A stretch of DNA of 64,000 nucleotides from Bosea sp. Tri-49. GTDB taxonomy: Bacteria > Pseudomonadota > Alphaproteobacteria > Rhizobiales > Beijerinckiaceae. Each line of letters starts with the position of its first letter. Position 1 is the first letter of the stretch. Under the pieces are notes generated by a model. It did not search any database. It was not told where the DNA came from and was given only the letters and a program-made list of their open reading frames with translations. The stretch lies in assembly GCF_003952665.1 (NCBI RefSeq), contig NZ_CP017946.1:5909001-5973000 (forward strand). The letters run 5' to 3'. The position numbers and the translations under genes were made by a program. Positions 1 to 9,416 of this stretch are shown one piece after another.

Positions 1-835
1 GCTCGCTTTGCGAATTGACCGTCAGCCAGCAGCCGGTCGCGCTGTCGAAATCGAGGCCGAGCGGATTGACCAGTGCGCCCGAAGCCAGTTCTTCGGCGAC
101 GTAGCAGCGCGGGGCGAGCGCGACGCCGAGCCCGGCGACGGCAGCGCGGATGATCACGGAATAATAGCCATAGCGCACGGTATGGGCAGGGACCGCGCCG
201 CGCAGACCATGCGCCTCGGTGAACTCGGCCCAGAAGGCCGGCATCTGGAAATGCTGCAGCAGCGTCATCTTCTGGATGTCGGCGGCGCGATTGAAGCCGC
301 CGAGGCGCTCTAGTGCCGCAGGCGCGGCGACGAGCGCGACCTGGCGACCGAACAGGTAATGCGATTCACGATCCGGCCACGGGCCGAGGCCGTGGACGAT
401 CTCGAGGTCGGCCTCCTCGATCTCCTTCTCGCTGACGAAATTGGTGAACTGGACGTCGATCTCGGGATGGGCCTGAGCGAATTCCGGGAAGCGTTCCATC
501 AGCCAGCGCTCGCCGGCGATGGCGATCATGTGCAGCCGGATCGGCCGGCCGATCGCGGCACGCTCGGCGAGGCGGCGGGCGCCGCGCTCCATCTGCTCGA
601 TCGCAGCCTCGGCATAAGGACGATAGATCGTGCCGGCCTCGGTCGGTTTCAGCCCGACGGGGCTGCGTTCGAACAGCTCCGTGCCGAGATGGTCTTCCAG
701 CGCCTGGATCTGCTTGGAGACGGCGCTCTGGGTCAGGTGCACCTCGCCGGCCGCCTTTGCCGTCGAGCCGAGGCGAGCGACGGCGAGGAAAACCCGGAGT
801 GCCGTGGTCGACGGCGGGAGGTTGCGGCTGGCCAA
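1..835 (-). CDS. LysR-family transcriptional regulator (C-terminus cut by window edge)
   Basis: Reading the minus strand from a TTG at 835 gives an open frame to the window edge (278 codons, no stop). The N-terminus has a winged helix-turn-helix of LysR type, with the motif LTQSAVSKQIQALE at about residues 32-45 and then LFERSPVGLKPTEAG. The effector domain follows. The TTG start is chosen because GAAGGA lies 8 bases upstream and no ATG is available in frame. It is divergent from the ArgH-like/ABC transporter operon, with 93 bases between starts, the usual LysR arrangement, so it probably regulates that operon. The effector is unknown. The family call is firm; the exact start is less so. Confidence 0.8.
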   Translation of the reverse strand, partial: MASRNLPPSTTALRVFLAVARLGSTAKAAGEVHLTQSAVSKQIQALEDHLGTELFERSPVGLKPTEAGTIYRPYAEAAIEQMERGARRLAERAAIGRPIRLHMIAIAGERWLMERFPEFAQAHPEIDVQFTNFVSEKEIEEADLEIVHGLGPWPDRESHYLFGRQVALVAAPAALERLGGFNRAADIQKMTLLQHFQMPAFWAEFTEAHGLRGAVPAHTVRYGYYSVIIRAAVAGLGVALAPRCYVAEELASGALVNPLGLDFDSATGCWLTVNSQSE

Positions 836-928
836 ACAGATATTCCTTCAGCGACTACCCTGGAGGAGATCGTTTCGTTTGCCGGTTGTGCGGTCAAGAG
901 GGCAGTGTTTTAGGCAGGGGAGAAGATC

Positions 929-2344
929 ATGAACCATAATACGCGTCTCTGGGGCGGCCGTTTCCGCAAGCCGCCGGATCCGCGCATGATGAAGCTGTCG
1001 AGCGCGGCCGGCGCCCATGCCCGGCTGGCGCCGCAGGACATTGCCGGCGGCAAGGCGCATGCGGCCGAGCTCGAACGCGCCGGGCTGCTCAGCGAGGACG
1101 AGGCGAAGGCCATCGTTGCAGCGCTTGAGGCGATTGCCGCCGATCTCGCCGCCGGGGCGCTGGCGCCGGACGAGAGCGACGAGGACGTCCACACCTTCAT
1201 CGAGCGGGTGCTCACCGCGCGGATCGGTGCCACCGGCGCCAAGCTCAGGGCCGGGCGCTCGCGCAACGACCAGGCCGCCAACAACCTCAAGCTCTATCTG
1301 CGCGCCGAGGCGCGGACCGTCGGCGCGATGCTGGCCGAGCTGCTCGATGCGATTGCGAGCCAGGCGGAGCAGCACGCAGCCTCGGTCTGCCCGGGCTTCA
1401 CCCATCTGCAGAGCGCCCAGCCCGTCACCTTCGGTCATTGGCTGATGGCGCATGGCCAGGCGCTGTCGCGCGACGCATCCCGCCTGCAGGACTGGGAGAA
1501 GCGCTCCTCGCTCTCGCCGCTGGGTGCAGCTGCACTCGCCGGCTCTGCGATCGCGCTGACGCCCGAACTCAGCGCCAGGGCGCTCGGCTATGAGGGGCCT
1601 TGCGAGAACTCGGTCGATGCCGTCGGCGCGCGCGACCATGTCGCGGAATTCCTGTTCGTTGCGGCGATGCTGGCGACGAACCTGTCGCGGCTGGCGGAGG
1701 AGGTGACGCTCTGGACCTCGCGCCAGTTCGGCTGGGTCGTGCTCGACGATGCCTTCGCGACGGGATCCTCGATCATGCCGCAGAAGAAAAACCCGGATAT
1801 CGCGGAGATCTCGCGCGGCCGGGCGGCGCGCCTGACCGGCGATCTCGTGGCCATGCTGGGCGCGCTGAAGGGGCTGCCGCTGGCCTATAACCGCGACCTC
1901 GCCGAGGACAAGCGCGCCGCCTTCGACGCGGTCGACGTGCTCGGCGAAGTGCTGCCGGCCTTCGCCGGGCTGATCGAGACGATGGAGGCACGCACTGACG
2001 TGATGCGGGCGCAGGCCGGTGCCGGCTTTGCGCTCGCGACCGAAGTCGCCGATCATCTGGCCCGCAAGGGCGTGCCCTTCGCCGAAGCGCATGAGATCAG
2101 CGGGGCGCTGGTGCGCTATTGCGAAGAGATGGGCCGCGAGCTCGAAGGGCTGGAGCCGGTGGAACTCCGTGCGATCGATCCTCGTCTCGACGAGAGCGTG
2201 CTCAAGGTGTTGACGCTCGATGCGGCAGTGGCGGCGCGCCGCGGTCATGGCGGCACGGCGCCGGCCAGGGTCGTCGAGCAGATCGGCCGCTTCCGCGGCT
2301 GGCTTTCCGGCTTCGCACAGTGGACGAGGGAGCGCGCGGCATGA
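929..2344 (+). CDS. Argininosuccinate lyase family protein (ArgH-like, probably a transporter-linked paralogue)
   Basis: This 471-residue member of the fumarase/aspartase superfamily keeps the three family signatures: GRSRNDQ near residue 110, THLQSAQP near 155 (general acid/base region) and GSSIMPQKKNPD near 280 (catalytic serine loop). The N-terminal LWGGRF typical of ArgH is also present. The chemistry is reversible beta-elimination of fumarate from a succinyl-amine. The start has GGGGAG about 9 bases upstream. It overlaps the following permease by ATGA, so it belongs to an amino-acid uptake operon rather than to an arginine biosynthesis cluster. The segment SSAAGAHARLAPQD replaces the usual SIPFDRRLAPYD-like stretch. 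It may therefore be a catabolic lyase on an imported N-succinyl compound; plain ArgH remains possible. Confidence 0.85.
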   Translation: MNHNTRLWGGRFRKPPDPRMMKLSSAAGAHARLAPQDIAGGKAHAAELERAGLLSEDEAKAIVAALEAIAADLAAGALAPDESDEDVHTFIERVLTARIGATGAKLRAGRSRNDQAANNLKLYLRAEARTVGAMLAELLDAIASQAEQHAASVCPGFTHLQSAQPVTFGHWLMAHGQALSRDASRLQDWEKRSSLSPLGAAALAGSAIALTPELSARALGYEGPCENSVDAVGARDHVAEFLFVAAMLATNLSRLAEEVTLWTSRQFGWVVLDDAFATGSSIMPQKKNPDIAEISRGRAARLTGDLVAMLGALKGLPLAYNRDLAEDKRAAFDAVDVLGEVLPAFAGLIETMEARTDVMRAQAGAGFALATEVADHLARKGVPFAEAHEISGALVRYCEEMGRELEGLEPVELRAIDPRLDESVLKVLTLDAAVAARRGHGGTAPARVVEQIGRFRGWLSGFAQWTRERAA

Positions 2345-3234
2345 GCAGTGCAGCCCAGACCATGCCGGATCGCGGCCTTGCCGAGATCGCCGGCCTGACC
2401 ATCGTTCCCAAGCGCTTCTACGGGCGCTGGGTCGCCGCTGCTGCGATCCTGTTCGTGCTGGCCTGGATCGTGAAGGCCTTCGCCCAGGGGCAGATCGCCT
2501 GGCCGGTGGTGGCGCAGTTCTTCACCGCGCCGGCCATTCTCGCCGGCCTCGTCAACACGCTGATCATGACCGCCTGCGCCATGGGGCTCGGCATCGTGCT
2601 CGGCGTCGTCTTCGCGATCATGTACATGTCGCCGAACCCGGTGCTGCGCGGCGTCGCGCTGTTCTACATCTGGTTCTTCCGGGGCACGCCGCTGCTGCTG
2701 CAATTGCTGCTCTGGTTCAATCTGGCGCTGGTCTTCCCGACGATCGGCATCCCCGGCGTCATCGAGTGGCGCACCATCGACATCATCGGCCCGTTCATGG
2801 CGACGCTGCTCGGCCTCGGCATGAATCAGGGCGCCTATACCGCCGAGGTGGTCCGCTCCGGCATCCTCTCGGTCGATCTCGGCCAGACCGAAGCCGCGAA
2901 GGCGATCGGCATGACCCGGCTCACGACATTGCGCCGGATCGTGCTGCCGCAAGCGATGCGCGTGATCATCCCGCCTGTCGGCAATGAAGTGATCAGCATG
3001 GTCAAGCTGACCTCGGTAGCCAGTGTGATCCAGTTCTCCGAGATCCTGCGCAATGCGCAGAATGTCTATTACGCCAATGCCCGCGTCATCGAATTGCTGA
3101 TCGTCGCGGCCGGCTGGTACCTGCTCGTCGTCACCCTGCTGCAGATCGGGCAGTTCTTCCTCGAACGCGCCTTTTCGAAGGGCAGGGGCGAGCGCCGCGC
3201 CAAGCCGCAGGTCGCCGAGGAGGCCGCAGCGTGA
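2341..3234 (+). CDS. Amino acid ABC transporter permease (HisM/GlnP type)
   Basis: A 297-residue inner-membrane permease. The HisM-type domain begins near residue 65 ([15 protein letters not shown]). The EAA-loop region [22 protein letters not shown] contacts the ATPase, and [11 protein letters not shown] is the usual polar amino-acid permease motif. About five to six membrane segments are visible. The ATG at 2341 overlaps the stop of the lyase gene (ATGA), and its own stop overlaps the GTG start of the ATPase, so the three genes are translationally coupled. Only one permease gene is present, so it probably works as a homodimer. Confidence 0.93.
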   Translation: MSSAAQTMPDRGLAEIAGLTIVPKRFYGRWVAAAAILFVLAWIVKAFAQGQIAWPVVAQFFTAPAILAGLVNTLIMTACAMGLGIVLGVVFAIMYMSPNPVLRGVALFYIWFFRGTPLLLQLLLWFNLALVFPTIGIPGVIEWRTIDIIGPFMATLLGLGMNQGAYTAEVVRSGILSVDLGQTEAAKAIGMTRLTTLRRIVLPQAMRVIIPPVGNEVISMVKLTSVASVIQFSEILRNAQNVYYANARVIELLIVAAGWYLLVVTLLQIGQFFLERAFSKGRGERRAKPQVAEEAAA

Positions 3235-4004
3235 CCGCCTTGTCCCCGATCGTCGTCGCCGCCAGCGTCACCAAAGAGTTCGGCCCCTTGAAGGCGTTGA
3301 ACAATGTCTCGCTCTCGGTCATGCCGGGCGCGGTGCAATGCATCATTGGCCCATCCGGCTCGGGCAAGTCGACGCTGCTGCGCTGCATCAACCAGCTCGA
3401 GAAGATCGACGCCGGCGCGATCACGGTCGCCGGCGAATTGATCGGCTATCGCCGCGTCGGCAACGAATTGCATGAGCTCAGCGACGTCGAGATCGCGCGC
3501 CAGCGGCTTAAGACCGGCATGGTCTTCCAGCGCTTCAATCTGTTCAACCACATGACGGTGCTGCAGAACATCATCGAGGGGCCGCTCACGGTGCTGAAGC
3601 GGCCGCGGCGCGAGATCATCGCCGAGGCGATGGCGCTGCTCGATCGTGTGGGCCTTTCCGAGAAGCGCGATTCCTATCCGATCGAGCTCTCCGGCGGCCA
3701 GCAGCAGCGCATTGCGATTGCCCGCGCATTGGCGATGAAGCCGCAGCTGATGCTGTTCGACGAGCCGACCTCGGCGCTCGATCCCGAGCTCGTCGGCGAG
3801 GTGCTGAACGTGATGCGCGACCTCGCCGCCTCCGGGATGACCATGATCGTCGTCACCCATGAACTCGGCTTCGCCCGCGAGGTCGCGAACGACGTCGTCT
3901 TCATGGACAAGGGCGAGATCGTCGAGCAGGGGCCGCCGCAGCAGGTGCTGGTCGCGCCGAGCCAGGCCCGCACCCGCGACTTCATCGCCGCCGTCCTCAA
4001 GTGA
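3231..4004 (+). CDS. Amino acid ABC transporter ATP-binding protein (GlnQ/HisP type)
   Basis: A 257-residue ATPase with Walker [10 protein letters not shown] near residue 42, signature [16 protein letters not shown], Walker [13 protein letters not shown] and the switch histidine in IVVTHELGF. It starts at a GTG that overlaps the permease stop. It powers import by the neighbouring permease and binding protein. Spacing to the next gene is short and the whole set reads as one operon from 929 to 4879. The substrate is a polar amino acid or amino-acid-like compound by family; the exact ligand cannot be read from the sequence. Confidence 0.95.
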   Translation: MTALSPIVVAASVTKEFGPLKALNNVSLSVMPGAVQCIIGPSGSGKSTLLRCINQLEKIDAGAITVAGELIGYRRVGNELHELSDVEIARQRLKTGMVFQRFNLFNHMTVLQNIIEGPLTVLKRPRREIIAEAMALLDRVGLSEKRDSYPIELSGGQQQRIAIARALAMKPQLMLFDEPTSALDPELVGEVLNVMRDLAASGMTMIVVTHELGFAREVANDVVFMDKGEIVEQGPPQQVLVAPSQARTRDFIAAVLK

Positions 4005-4048
4005 CCCAAGACCAAGTCGAACCAAGCAAAGACAAGAGGGAGACTACC

Positions 4049-4879
4049 ATGCTTCGCCTTTCGCTCGCCGCCGCGCTGCTCGCCGGCACCGCGCTCGCCG
4101 CCCAGGCCCAGGCCCTGCCGGACCGGATCAAGACCGCGGGCAAGATCGTCATCGCGACCCAGCCGAACTATGCGCCGATCGTCTACAAGGACCCGGCGAC
4201 CAACCAGATGGCCGGCTTCGACTACGAGCTCGGCGAGGCGATCGCCAAGGAGCTCGGCGTCAAGGCCGAGTGGCAGGACACCGCCTTCGCTCAGATGCTG
4301 CCCTCGCTGACGACCGGCCGCGTCGACATGGTGATGGCCGGGATGAGCGACCTGCCGGCGCGGCGTGAGACGGTCGATTTCGTCGACTACATGGTCTCGG
4401 GCGCGCAGTTCTACACGGTCACCGCCTTCGCCTCGACGATCAAGTCGGTCGAGGACCTCTGCGGTAAGAGCGTCGGTGCCAGCCGTTCGACCAACTGGCC
4501 AAAGCAGATCGGCGAGTGGAGCGATGCCAATTGCGTCGCCAAGGGCAAGCCGGCGATCACCGTGGTCGGCACGGAAGGTTCGGTCGATGCCCGTACCCAG
4601 CTCAAGACGCAGCGCCTGCAGGGCGGCGTCCAGGGCAGCGAGACGATGACCCACTTCCAGAAGCTCGAGCCGAACACCTATATCCCGCTCGGCGAGCCCT
4701 TCACCCGTTCGCTCACCGGCATCCCGTTCCCGAAGACGGCCGAGGGCGGCCAGCTGCGCGATGCGGTGAAGGGCGCGCTGGAGCGCCTGCAGGCGAACGG
4801 CACCTATGACGCGCTGGTCGCCAAGTATGTCCAGCCGAGCAACGTGCTGAAGCCGATCTCGGTCAACAAGGGCGAGTGA
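4049..4879 (+). CDS. Amino acid ABC transporter substrate-binding protein
   Basis: A periplasmic SBP of the bacterial PBPb (family 3) type, 276 residues from the ATG at 4049. An open frame extends upstream to 4001 inside the ATPase gene, but AGAGGGAGA lies 5 bases before 4049 and a classical signal peptide follows (LRLSLAAALLAGTALAAQAQA, cleavage after AQA). The mature protein begins with LPDRIKTAGKIVIATQPNYAPI and carries the GFDYELGEAIAKELG motif of ligand lobe I. It is the last gene of the lyase-transporter operon and fixes its uptake specificity. Confidence 0.93.
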   Translation: MLRLSLAAALLAGTALAAQAQALPDRIKTAGKIVIATQPNYAPIVYKDPATNQMAGFDYELGEAIAKELGVKAEWQDTAFAQMLPSLTTGRVDMVMAGMSDLPARRETVDFVDYMVSGAQFYTVTAFASTIKSVEDLCGKSVGASRSTNWPKQIGEWSDANCVAKGKPAITVVGTEGSVDARTQLKTQRLQGGVQGSETMTHFQKLEPNTYIPLGEPFTRSLTGIPFPKTAEGGQLRDAVKGALERLQANGTYDALVAKYVQPSNVLKPISVNKGE

Positions 4880-4959
4880 TCGCTTGACCCTGCCGGCCTC
4901 GGCGGCTTCGTTGCCGTCGATGCCGGCGACTTCCTCGCCGGAACGCCTGCGGGGATAGC

Positions 4960-5852
4960 GTGCTGACCTTCCGCCAGATCGAGGTGTTCAGGGCAGTGAT
5001 GGCGTGCGGCAGCCTGGCCGGCGCCGCCCGCGAGTTGCGCATCGCGCAGCCGACCGTGACGCGGATGATCCTGCGCATGGAGGATCAGCTCGGCGCCAGG
5101 CTGTTCAACCGGGTCCGTGGTCGGCTGACGCCGACGCAGGAGGCCTCGCGCTTCCTGGCCGAGATCGACCGCGCCTTCGAGCAGATGCGTTCGGCGGTGG
5201 AGCGGGCGGCGCAGGCGGCGCTGCCGGAACGCGCCGTGTTCCGCTGCGGCGCCTCGCCCAGTATCGGTCGCGGGCTGGTTCCGGCGGCGCTGGCGCGATT
5301 GCTCGCGCGCATGCCGGCGGTCTCGCTGCAACTCGACATCCTGACCGTTAGCCAGGTGCTGCCCTATCTGCTCGATGGTTCTGCCGACGCGGCGGTAACG
5401 CTGTTTCCGGTCATGCACCACGAGGTGGTCAGCACGGCCGTCGGCAGTGGCCGGCCGGTGCTGCTGATGCCGGCCGGCATGGGCGATGTGCCCCCGGCGA
5501 AGCAAACCTTACCAGCCTCGCCGACCAGGCCTGGATCGTCTTCCAGCCGCGCTCCGTCCATGGCGACATGGCGGCCGGCATCCTGTCGGATCATGGCTTG
5601 CGGCCGGCCCGGACGCATATGGTGCGCTTCGCCGAGACGGCGGTCGCGCTGGTCGAGGCCGGGATCGGCGTCTGCATCGTCGACGAATTTTCGGCGCGCG
5701 CCGCCGACATGTCGCGTTTGCGCTGCCTGCCGGTGCCGACGAGCCGGCGCTACGAGGCCTATCTGCATCGCCCGCTCGCAGCGGGTGGCAAGGTAATTCA
5801 GCAGTTCGAGCATTGCCTGAAGGATGAGCTGCAAGCTGGTCGTATGCCTTAA
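4960..5852 (+). pseudogene. LysR-family regulator interrupted by a one-base frameshift
   Basis: From a GTG at 4960 the frame encodes a LysR N-terminus (FRQIEVFRAVMACGSLAGAA, then RIAQPTVTRMILRMEDQLG) and most of an effector domain. Homology-like sequence ends after GMGDVP near 5490 and resumes in another frame as NLTSLADQAWIVFQPRS through to the TAA at 5850-5852. The switch sits on a run of five C (5491-5495). One extra C would restore a single 298-codon frame, since the span is 893 bases. Either the gene is broken or this is a homopolymer sequencing error. It lies just upstream of a Bug-type binding protein, its likely target. Confidence 0.8.
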
Positions 5853-5939
5853 GGCTATAGCTTCGGCATACAACGTCGCTTGAATCGGCTGGCCGGCTCC
5901 GTTTGAGTGCGCGCAGAAAAATCCAGGGAGGATTTCAGT

Positions 5940-6920
5940 ATGCAGAAGCGTCAGCCGGCCGTGAGCCGGCGGTTCGTCCTGTCCGGCATGGCGGCCACGT
6001 TGGCCTGCCCGGCGCTGGCGCAATCCTACCCGGCCAAGCCCGTCACCCTGATCGTCACCTTCGCGGCCGGCGGCGGCGTCGATGTCACGGCGCGCTTGAT
6101 CGCCGAGTCGCTGAGCCAGATCCTCGGCCAGCGCGTCATCATCGACAATCGCGGCGGCGGCGCGACGATGACGGGCACGCAGGCCGTGACCAAGGCCGAT
6201 CCCGACGGCTACATGCTGCTGGCGGCGCCGACGACGATGGTGATCAACCCGGCGCTGCGGGCGAGCATGCCCTTCGACTGGCGCAGCGACCTCATGCCGA
6301 TCGGCCTGATGGCGAAGCTGCCCTTCGTCGTGGTGACCCGGCCGGATTCGCCGGTGAACACGATGAAGGACCTGGAGGCGCTGGCGAAGAAGCGGCCCGA
6401 ACCCATTCTGTTTGCGTCCGGCGGCACCGGGACCGTCGCCCATCTCGCCGGCGAGCTCTTCGCCATGCGTACCGGCAGCAAGATGCAGCATGTGCCCTAT
6501 CGAGGTGAGGGGCCATCGCTCGCCGACGTAGCGGGCGGGGCGCTCGATGTCACTTTCGCGACGCTGGCGGCGGTCGCAGGGCAGGTCGAGGGCGGTTCGC
6601 TGAAGGCGCTCGGCGTCACCACCAGCGAGCGCGCCGGGCTGCTGCCGAAGGTGCCGACCGTTGCCGAGCAGGGCTATGCCGATTTCGACGTCTCGGCCTG
6701 GGTCGGCCTGATGGCGCCAAAGGGCACGCCGCCGGCTGTGACCGAGAAGCTGCGTACTGCGCTGGCGACGGCGCTGGGCGACACCGAACTGCAACGCAAG
6801 CTCGCGGCCAGCGGCTCGATCCCTGCGGCTGTCGGCTTCGACTTCGACGGCTTTCTCAAGCGCGAAAGCGAGATCTGGAGCAAGGTCGTCAAGGACGCCG
6901 GCGTCAAGGTCGACCCGTAA
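5940..6920 (+). CDS. Tripartite tricarboxylate transporter (Bug/TctC) family substrate-binding protein
   Basis: A 326-residue periplasmic binding protein of the Bug family. Typical features are YPAKPVTLIVTFAAGGGVDVTARL after the signal peptide, IIDNRGGG, and the late GLMAPKGTP segment. The ATG at 5940 is preferred over an upstream in-frame ATG because AGGGAGG lies 8 bases before it. The leader contains SRRFVLSG, which resembles a twin-arginine signal, and ends at ALAQ. No tctA or tctB membrane gene lies in the window, so this is an orphan receptor, common in this family. It is followed 10 bases later by an alcohol dehydrogenase gene. Confidence 0.93.
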   Translation: MQKRQPAVSRRFVLSGMAATLACPALAQSYPAKPVTLIVTFAAGGGVDVTARLIAESLSQILGQRVIIDNRGGGATMTGTQAVTKADPDGYMLLAAPTTMVINPALRASMPFDWRSDLMPIGLMAKLPFVVVTRPDSPVNTMKDLEALAKKRPEPILFASGGTGTVAHLAGELFAMRTGSKMQHVPYRGEGPSLADVAGGALDVTFATLAAVAGQVEGGSLKALGVTTSERAGLLPKVPTVAEQGYADFDVSAWVGLMAPKGTPPAVTEKLRTALATALGDTELQRKLAASGSIPAAVGFDFDGFLKRESEIWSKVVKDAGVKVDP

Positions 6921-6930
6921 GAGCGCGGTC

Positions 6931-7935
6931 ATGCTCGCAATCCGCAAGGCCGCGCCGGAGCCGGGGCTCGTCTGCCATGAGGTCGAGGCGCCAGCTCTCG
7001 GCCGCGACGACGAGGTGTTGGTCCGCGTCGAGGCGGCCGGCATCTGCGGCACCGACCTGCACATCGCCGACTGGACGCCGGGTTATGAGGCGATGGCGAG
7101 CGCCATGCCGGTGACGCTCGGCCATGAATTCGCCGGCAGAGTCGAGCGCGGCCCGTCCGAAGTGCTCGGGCGGCGGGTAGTTGTCAGGCCCTCGGTGACC
7201 TGCGGGCGCTGTGAAGGCTGCCGGCAGCGTGGCGAGGATGGCTGCACGGCGCGGACCGGCATCGGCATCCGCCGTGATGGGGGGTTCACCAGCCTGGCGA
7301 GCGTGCCGGCGCGCAATTGCGTCGCCGTGCCTGAGGGGCTCGATCCTGAGCTTGCGGCGCTGACCGAGCCGCTGACCGTCGCGGCGCAAGCCGTGGCGCG
7401 TGCGGGCACTGTGGAAGGCAAGCGCGTCCTGGTGCTCGGGCCAGGGCCAATCGGACTGGGCGTCGCACTCTTCGCCGAACGAGCCGGAGCGGCCGCGTTG
7501 ACGATCGCTGGGCGTGACGATGCGGCGAGGCTGGCGTGCGCCCGCGCACTCGGTTTCGCCGACATTAGGGACGCGCTCGTCGATGACCGGCCGCTGGCGC
7601 CAGGCAGCTTCGATGTGACCTTCGAGGCGACCGGGGTGCCGGAGGTCGCGAGTGCGGCGCAGCGCCTGCTCGCGCCTGGCGGCGTCCTCGTGATCTGCGG
7701 CATCCATGCCCGGCCAGCTAGCTTCGACCTGACCTCGATGGTGCGGTCGGAACAGAGCGTCGTCGGCTCCTACCGCGCGCCGGTGGCGCGCTGGGGCGAG
7801 GTGGTCGCGGCGATCGCGGCGGCGCCGGAGCGCTTTCGCAAGCTGATCAGCCATCGCCTGCCGCTGAGCGAAACACTCGACGGCTTCGCATTGATGCGCA
7901 GCCGCGCCGCGATCAAGGTGATGCTGCAGCCATGA
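6931..7935 (+). CDS. Zinc-dependent alcohol dehydrogenase (MDR family)
   Basis: A 334-residue medium-chain dehydrogenase. Catalytic zinc ligands are visible in GICGTDLH (Cys near 38) and GHEFAG (His near 65). The structural zinc site appears as CGRCEGCRQRGEDGC, four cysteines. The Rossmann motif is VLVLGPGPIGLG near residue 168. It should oxidise a polyol or secondary alcohol with NAD(P). It follows the Bug-family receptor by 10 bases and overlaps the next gene by 4, so uptake and oxidation of one organic substrate is a reasonable inference. The substrate is not evident. Confidence 0.9.
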   Translation: MLAIRKAAPEPGLVCHEVEAPALGRDDEVLVRVEAAGICGTDLHIADWTPGYEAMASAMPVTLGHEFAGRVERGPSEVLGRRVVVRPSVTCGRCEGCRQRGEDGCTARTGIGIRRDGGFTSLASVPARNCVAVPEGLDPELAALTEPLTVAAQAVARAGTVEGKRVLVLGPGPIGLGVALFAERAGAAALTIAGRDDAARLACARALGFADIRDALVDDRPLAPGSFDVTFEATGVPEVASAAQRLLAPGGVLVICGIHARPASFDLTSMVRSEQSVVGSYRAPVARWGEVVAAIAAAPERFRKLISHRLPLSETLDGFALMRSRAAIKVMLQP

Positions 7936-8546
7936 GAAGCAGCGCCTTTCTCATCTTCGCCAACGATGTCGTGCCCGAGCAGCGTGCGGCCTATGAAAGC
8001 TGGCATGGCGGCCACCATGTCCCGCAGCGATTGACGGTGCCGGGCATCCTGCGCGCCACGCGCTATCGGACGAGCGGCGGCTCGCCGGAATACCTCACGG
8101 TCTACGACCTCGCCGATATCGCGGTGCTCACTTCGCCTGATTATCGCCGGCTCGCCGAGCAGCCCGATGTGGTCACGCAGGCGATGCGCCCCTATCTGCG
8201 CGATCCGCTGCGGCTCGCCTGCCGTTCTCTCGTCGCCGCCGATTGCTCGCATGGCGAGCTCCTCATCATGCTGCGGATGCCCGATGTGAGCGCGGCGCAG
8301 GTGGCCGAATGGCTCGCAGGCCAGGCCTCGGCGACAGTGAGGCTCGGCAGGACCGCGCCCGATGCCGGCGGGCATCCGATCATGGGGCAGGCGGGCATGC
8401 CGCAGGAGGCAGTCGCGCTCGTCTTCGCCGCAGCATCTGAGGCGGTTCGAGCGATGGCCGAAGGCATGCGGGATGCAATGCAGGTCGAGATCCTGTCAGC
8501 TCCCGGCTCGGGCCTGATCTATGAGCGGATCGAGAGCTTTCCCTGA
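7932..8546 (+). CDS. EthD/dimeric alpha-beta barrel-like protein of unknown function
   Basis: A 204-residue soluble protein. The start YESWHGGHHVPQRLTVPG resembles the W-H-x-x-H-V-P pattern of EthD-like and related ferredoxin-fold proteins that often assist catabolic enzymes. A second, weaker repeat of the fold may occupy the C-terminal half (GELLIMLRMPDVS onward). Its ATG overlaps the stop of the alcohol dehydrogenase (ATGA), so it is translationally coupled and probably serves the same catabolic step. No catalytic motif can be named. Confidence 0.7.
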   Translation: MRSSAFLIFANDVVPEQRAAYESWHGGHHVPQRLTVPGILRATRYRTSGGSPEYLTVYDLADIAVLTSPDYRRLAEQPDVVTQAMRPYLRDPLRLACRSLVAADCSHGELLIMLRMPDVSAAQVAEWLAGQASATVRLGRTAPDAGGHPIMGQAGMPQEAVALVFAAASEAVRAMAEGMRDAMQVEILSAPGSGLIYERIESFP

Positions 8547-8648
8547 CCGGCGCCACCGGTGAGCTAAAGCCTGGCGCAACAAGGCCGAAGCGTTCGTCGT
8601 CGACTCCCCATCTATCGGCTCGGCCGCAGCGACGCTTTGCATTCCGGG

Positions 8649-9353
8649 ATGGATTCAAGCACCCTTGGCACGACCGCGAGAGGATACAGCTTGCTCGAAC
8701 CAGCCCATGGACGCTTCGATTTCAGCCGCGCCGAGGTTTGGGCAGACGGCGTGGTTCACGTGCTCGGCGTAGCCTTGGGGCTTTGCGCCGTCACGGCATT
8801 GATCGTGCAAGTGCTCGCAGTAGCCCCGCTGCCTGATCTGGTGCCAGTTGCGATCTACAGCTTCGCGCTGATGGCCGTCCTCATCGTCTCCGCCATCTAT
8901 AACATGTGGCCGGTTTCCCCGGTGAAGTGGCTGATCAGGCGCTTCGACCATTCGGCCATCTACATCCTGATTGCGGGAACCTACACGCCTTTCCTGATGA
9001 GACTGGGCGAAAGCGCCGTAGCGCATATCCTCCTCGTCGTTGTCTGGATCGCATCGGGTGTCGGCGTCGTGCTCAAGGTTGCTTTACCCGGCCGGTTCGA
9101 CCGCCTTTCGATCGCGCTCTATCTTCTCATCGGTTGGAGCGGTGTCCTGGCGTGGGAAAGCATCGCACAGCTGCCGAGCATCGCCCTGTGGCTGATATCG
9201 GCTGGCGGCCTTCTCTACACGCTGGGCGTGGTCTTCCACGTCTGGCAGGCCCTTCCGTTCCAGAACGCCATCTGGCACGCCTTCGTGCTTGTCGCTTCCG
9301 GCTGTTTCTACGGAGCCGTGTTTCAGGCCTATGCGGTTGCTCGGTCGACCTGA
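8649..9353 (+). CDS. Hemolysin III (PAQR/YqfA) family membrane protein
   Basis: A 234-residue integral membrane protein with seven probable transmembrane helices. Family marks are the early WADGVVHVLG segment, the central SAIYNMWP with RRFDHSAIYILIAGTYTPF, and the late FHVWQALPFQNAIWHAFVL. The histidines in H-x-x-x-G, DHSAIY and the final H-x-x-V correspond to the conserved PAQR metal-binding positions. The ATG at 8649 is chosen over a TTG four codons upstream. The function of bacterial members is not settled and haemolysis should not be assumed. It stands alone. Confidence 0.9.
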   Translation: MDSSTLGTTARGYSLLEPAHGRFDFSRAEVWADGVVHVLGVALGLCAVTALIVQVLAVAPLPDLVPVAIYSFALMAVLIVSAIYNMWPVSPVKWLIRRFDHSAIYILIAGTYTPFLMRLGESAVAHILLVVVWIASGVGVVLKVALPGRFDRLSIALYLLIGWSGVLAWESIAQLPSIALWLISAGGLLYTLGVVFHVWQALPFQNAIWHAFVLVASGCFYGAVFQAYAVARST

Positions 9354-9416
9354 TGGCGAGGCGGATCGAATTTCTGACTGCCCATCCGAACCGACTGGGC
9401 CAACAGGGTACCTGAC

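Noticed and set aside
848..2248. A 466-residue open frame antisense to the ArgH-like gene
   Set aside because: It is rich in Arg, His and Gln without any domain, as expected for the reverse of a GC-rich gene, and the plus strand encodes a clear enzyme.
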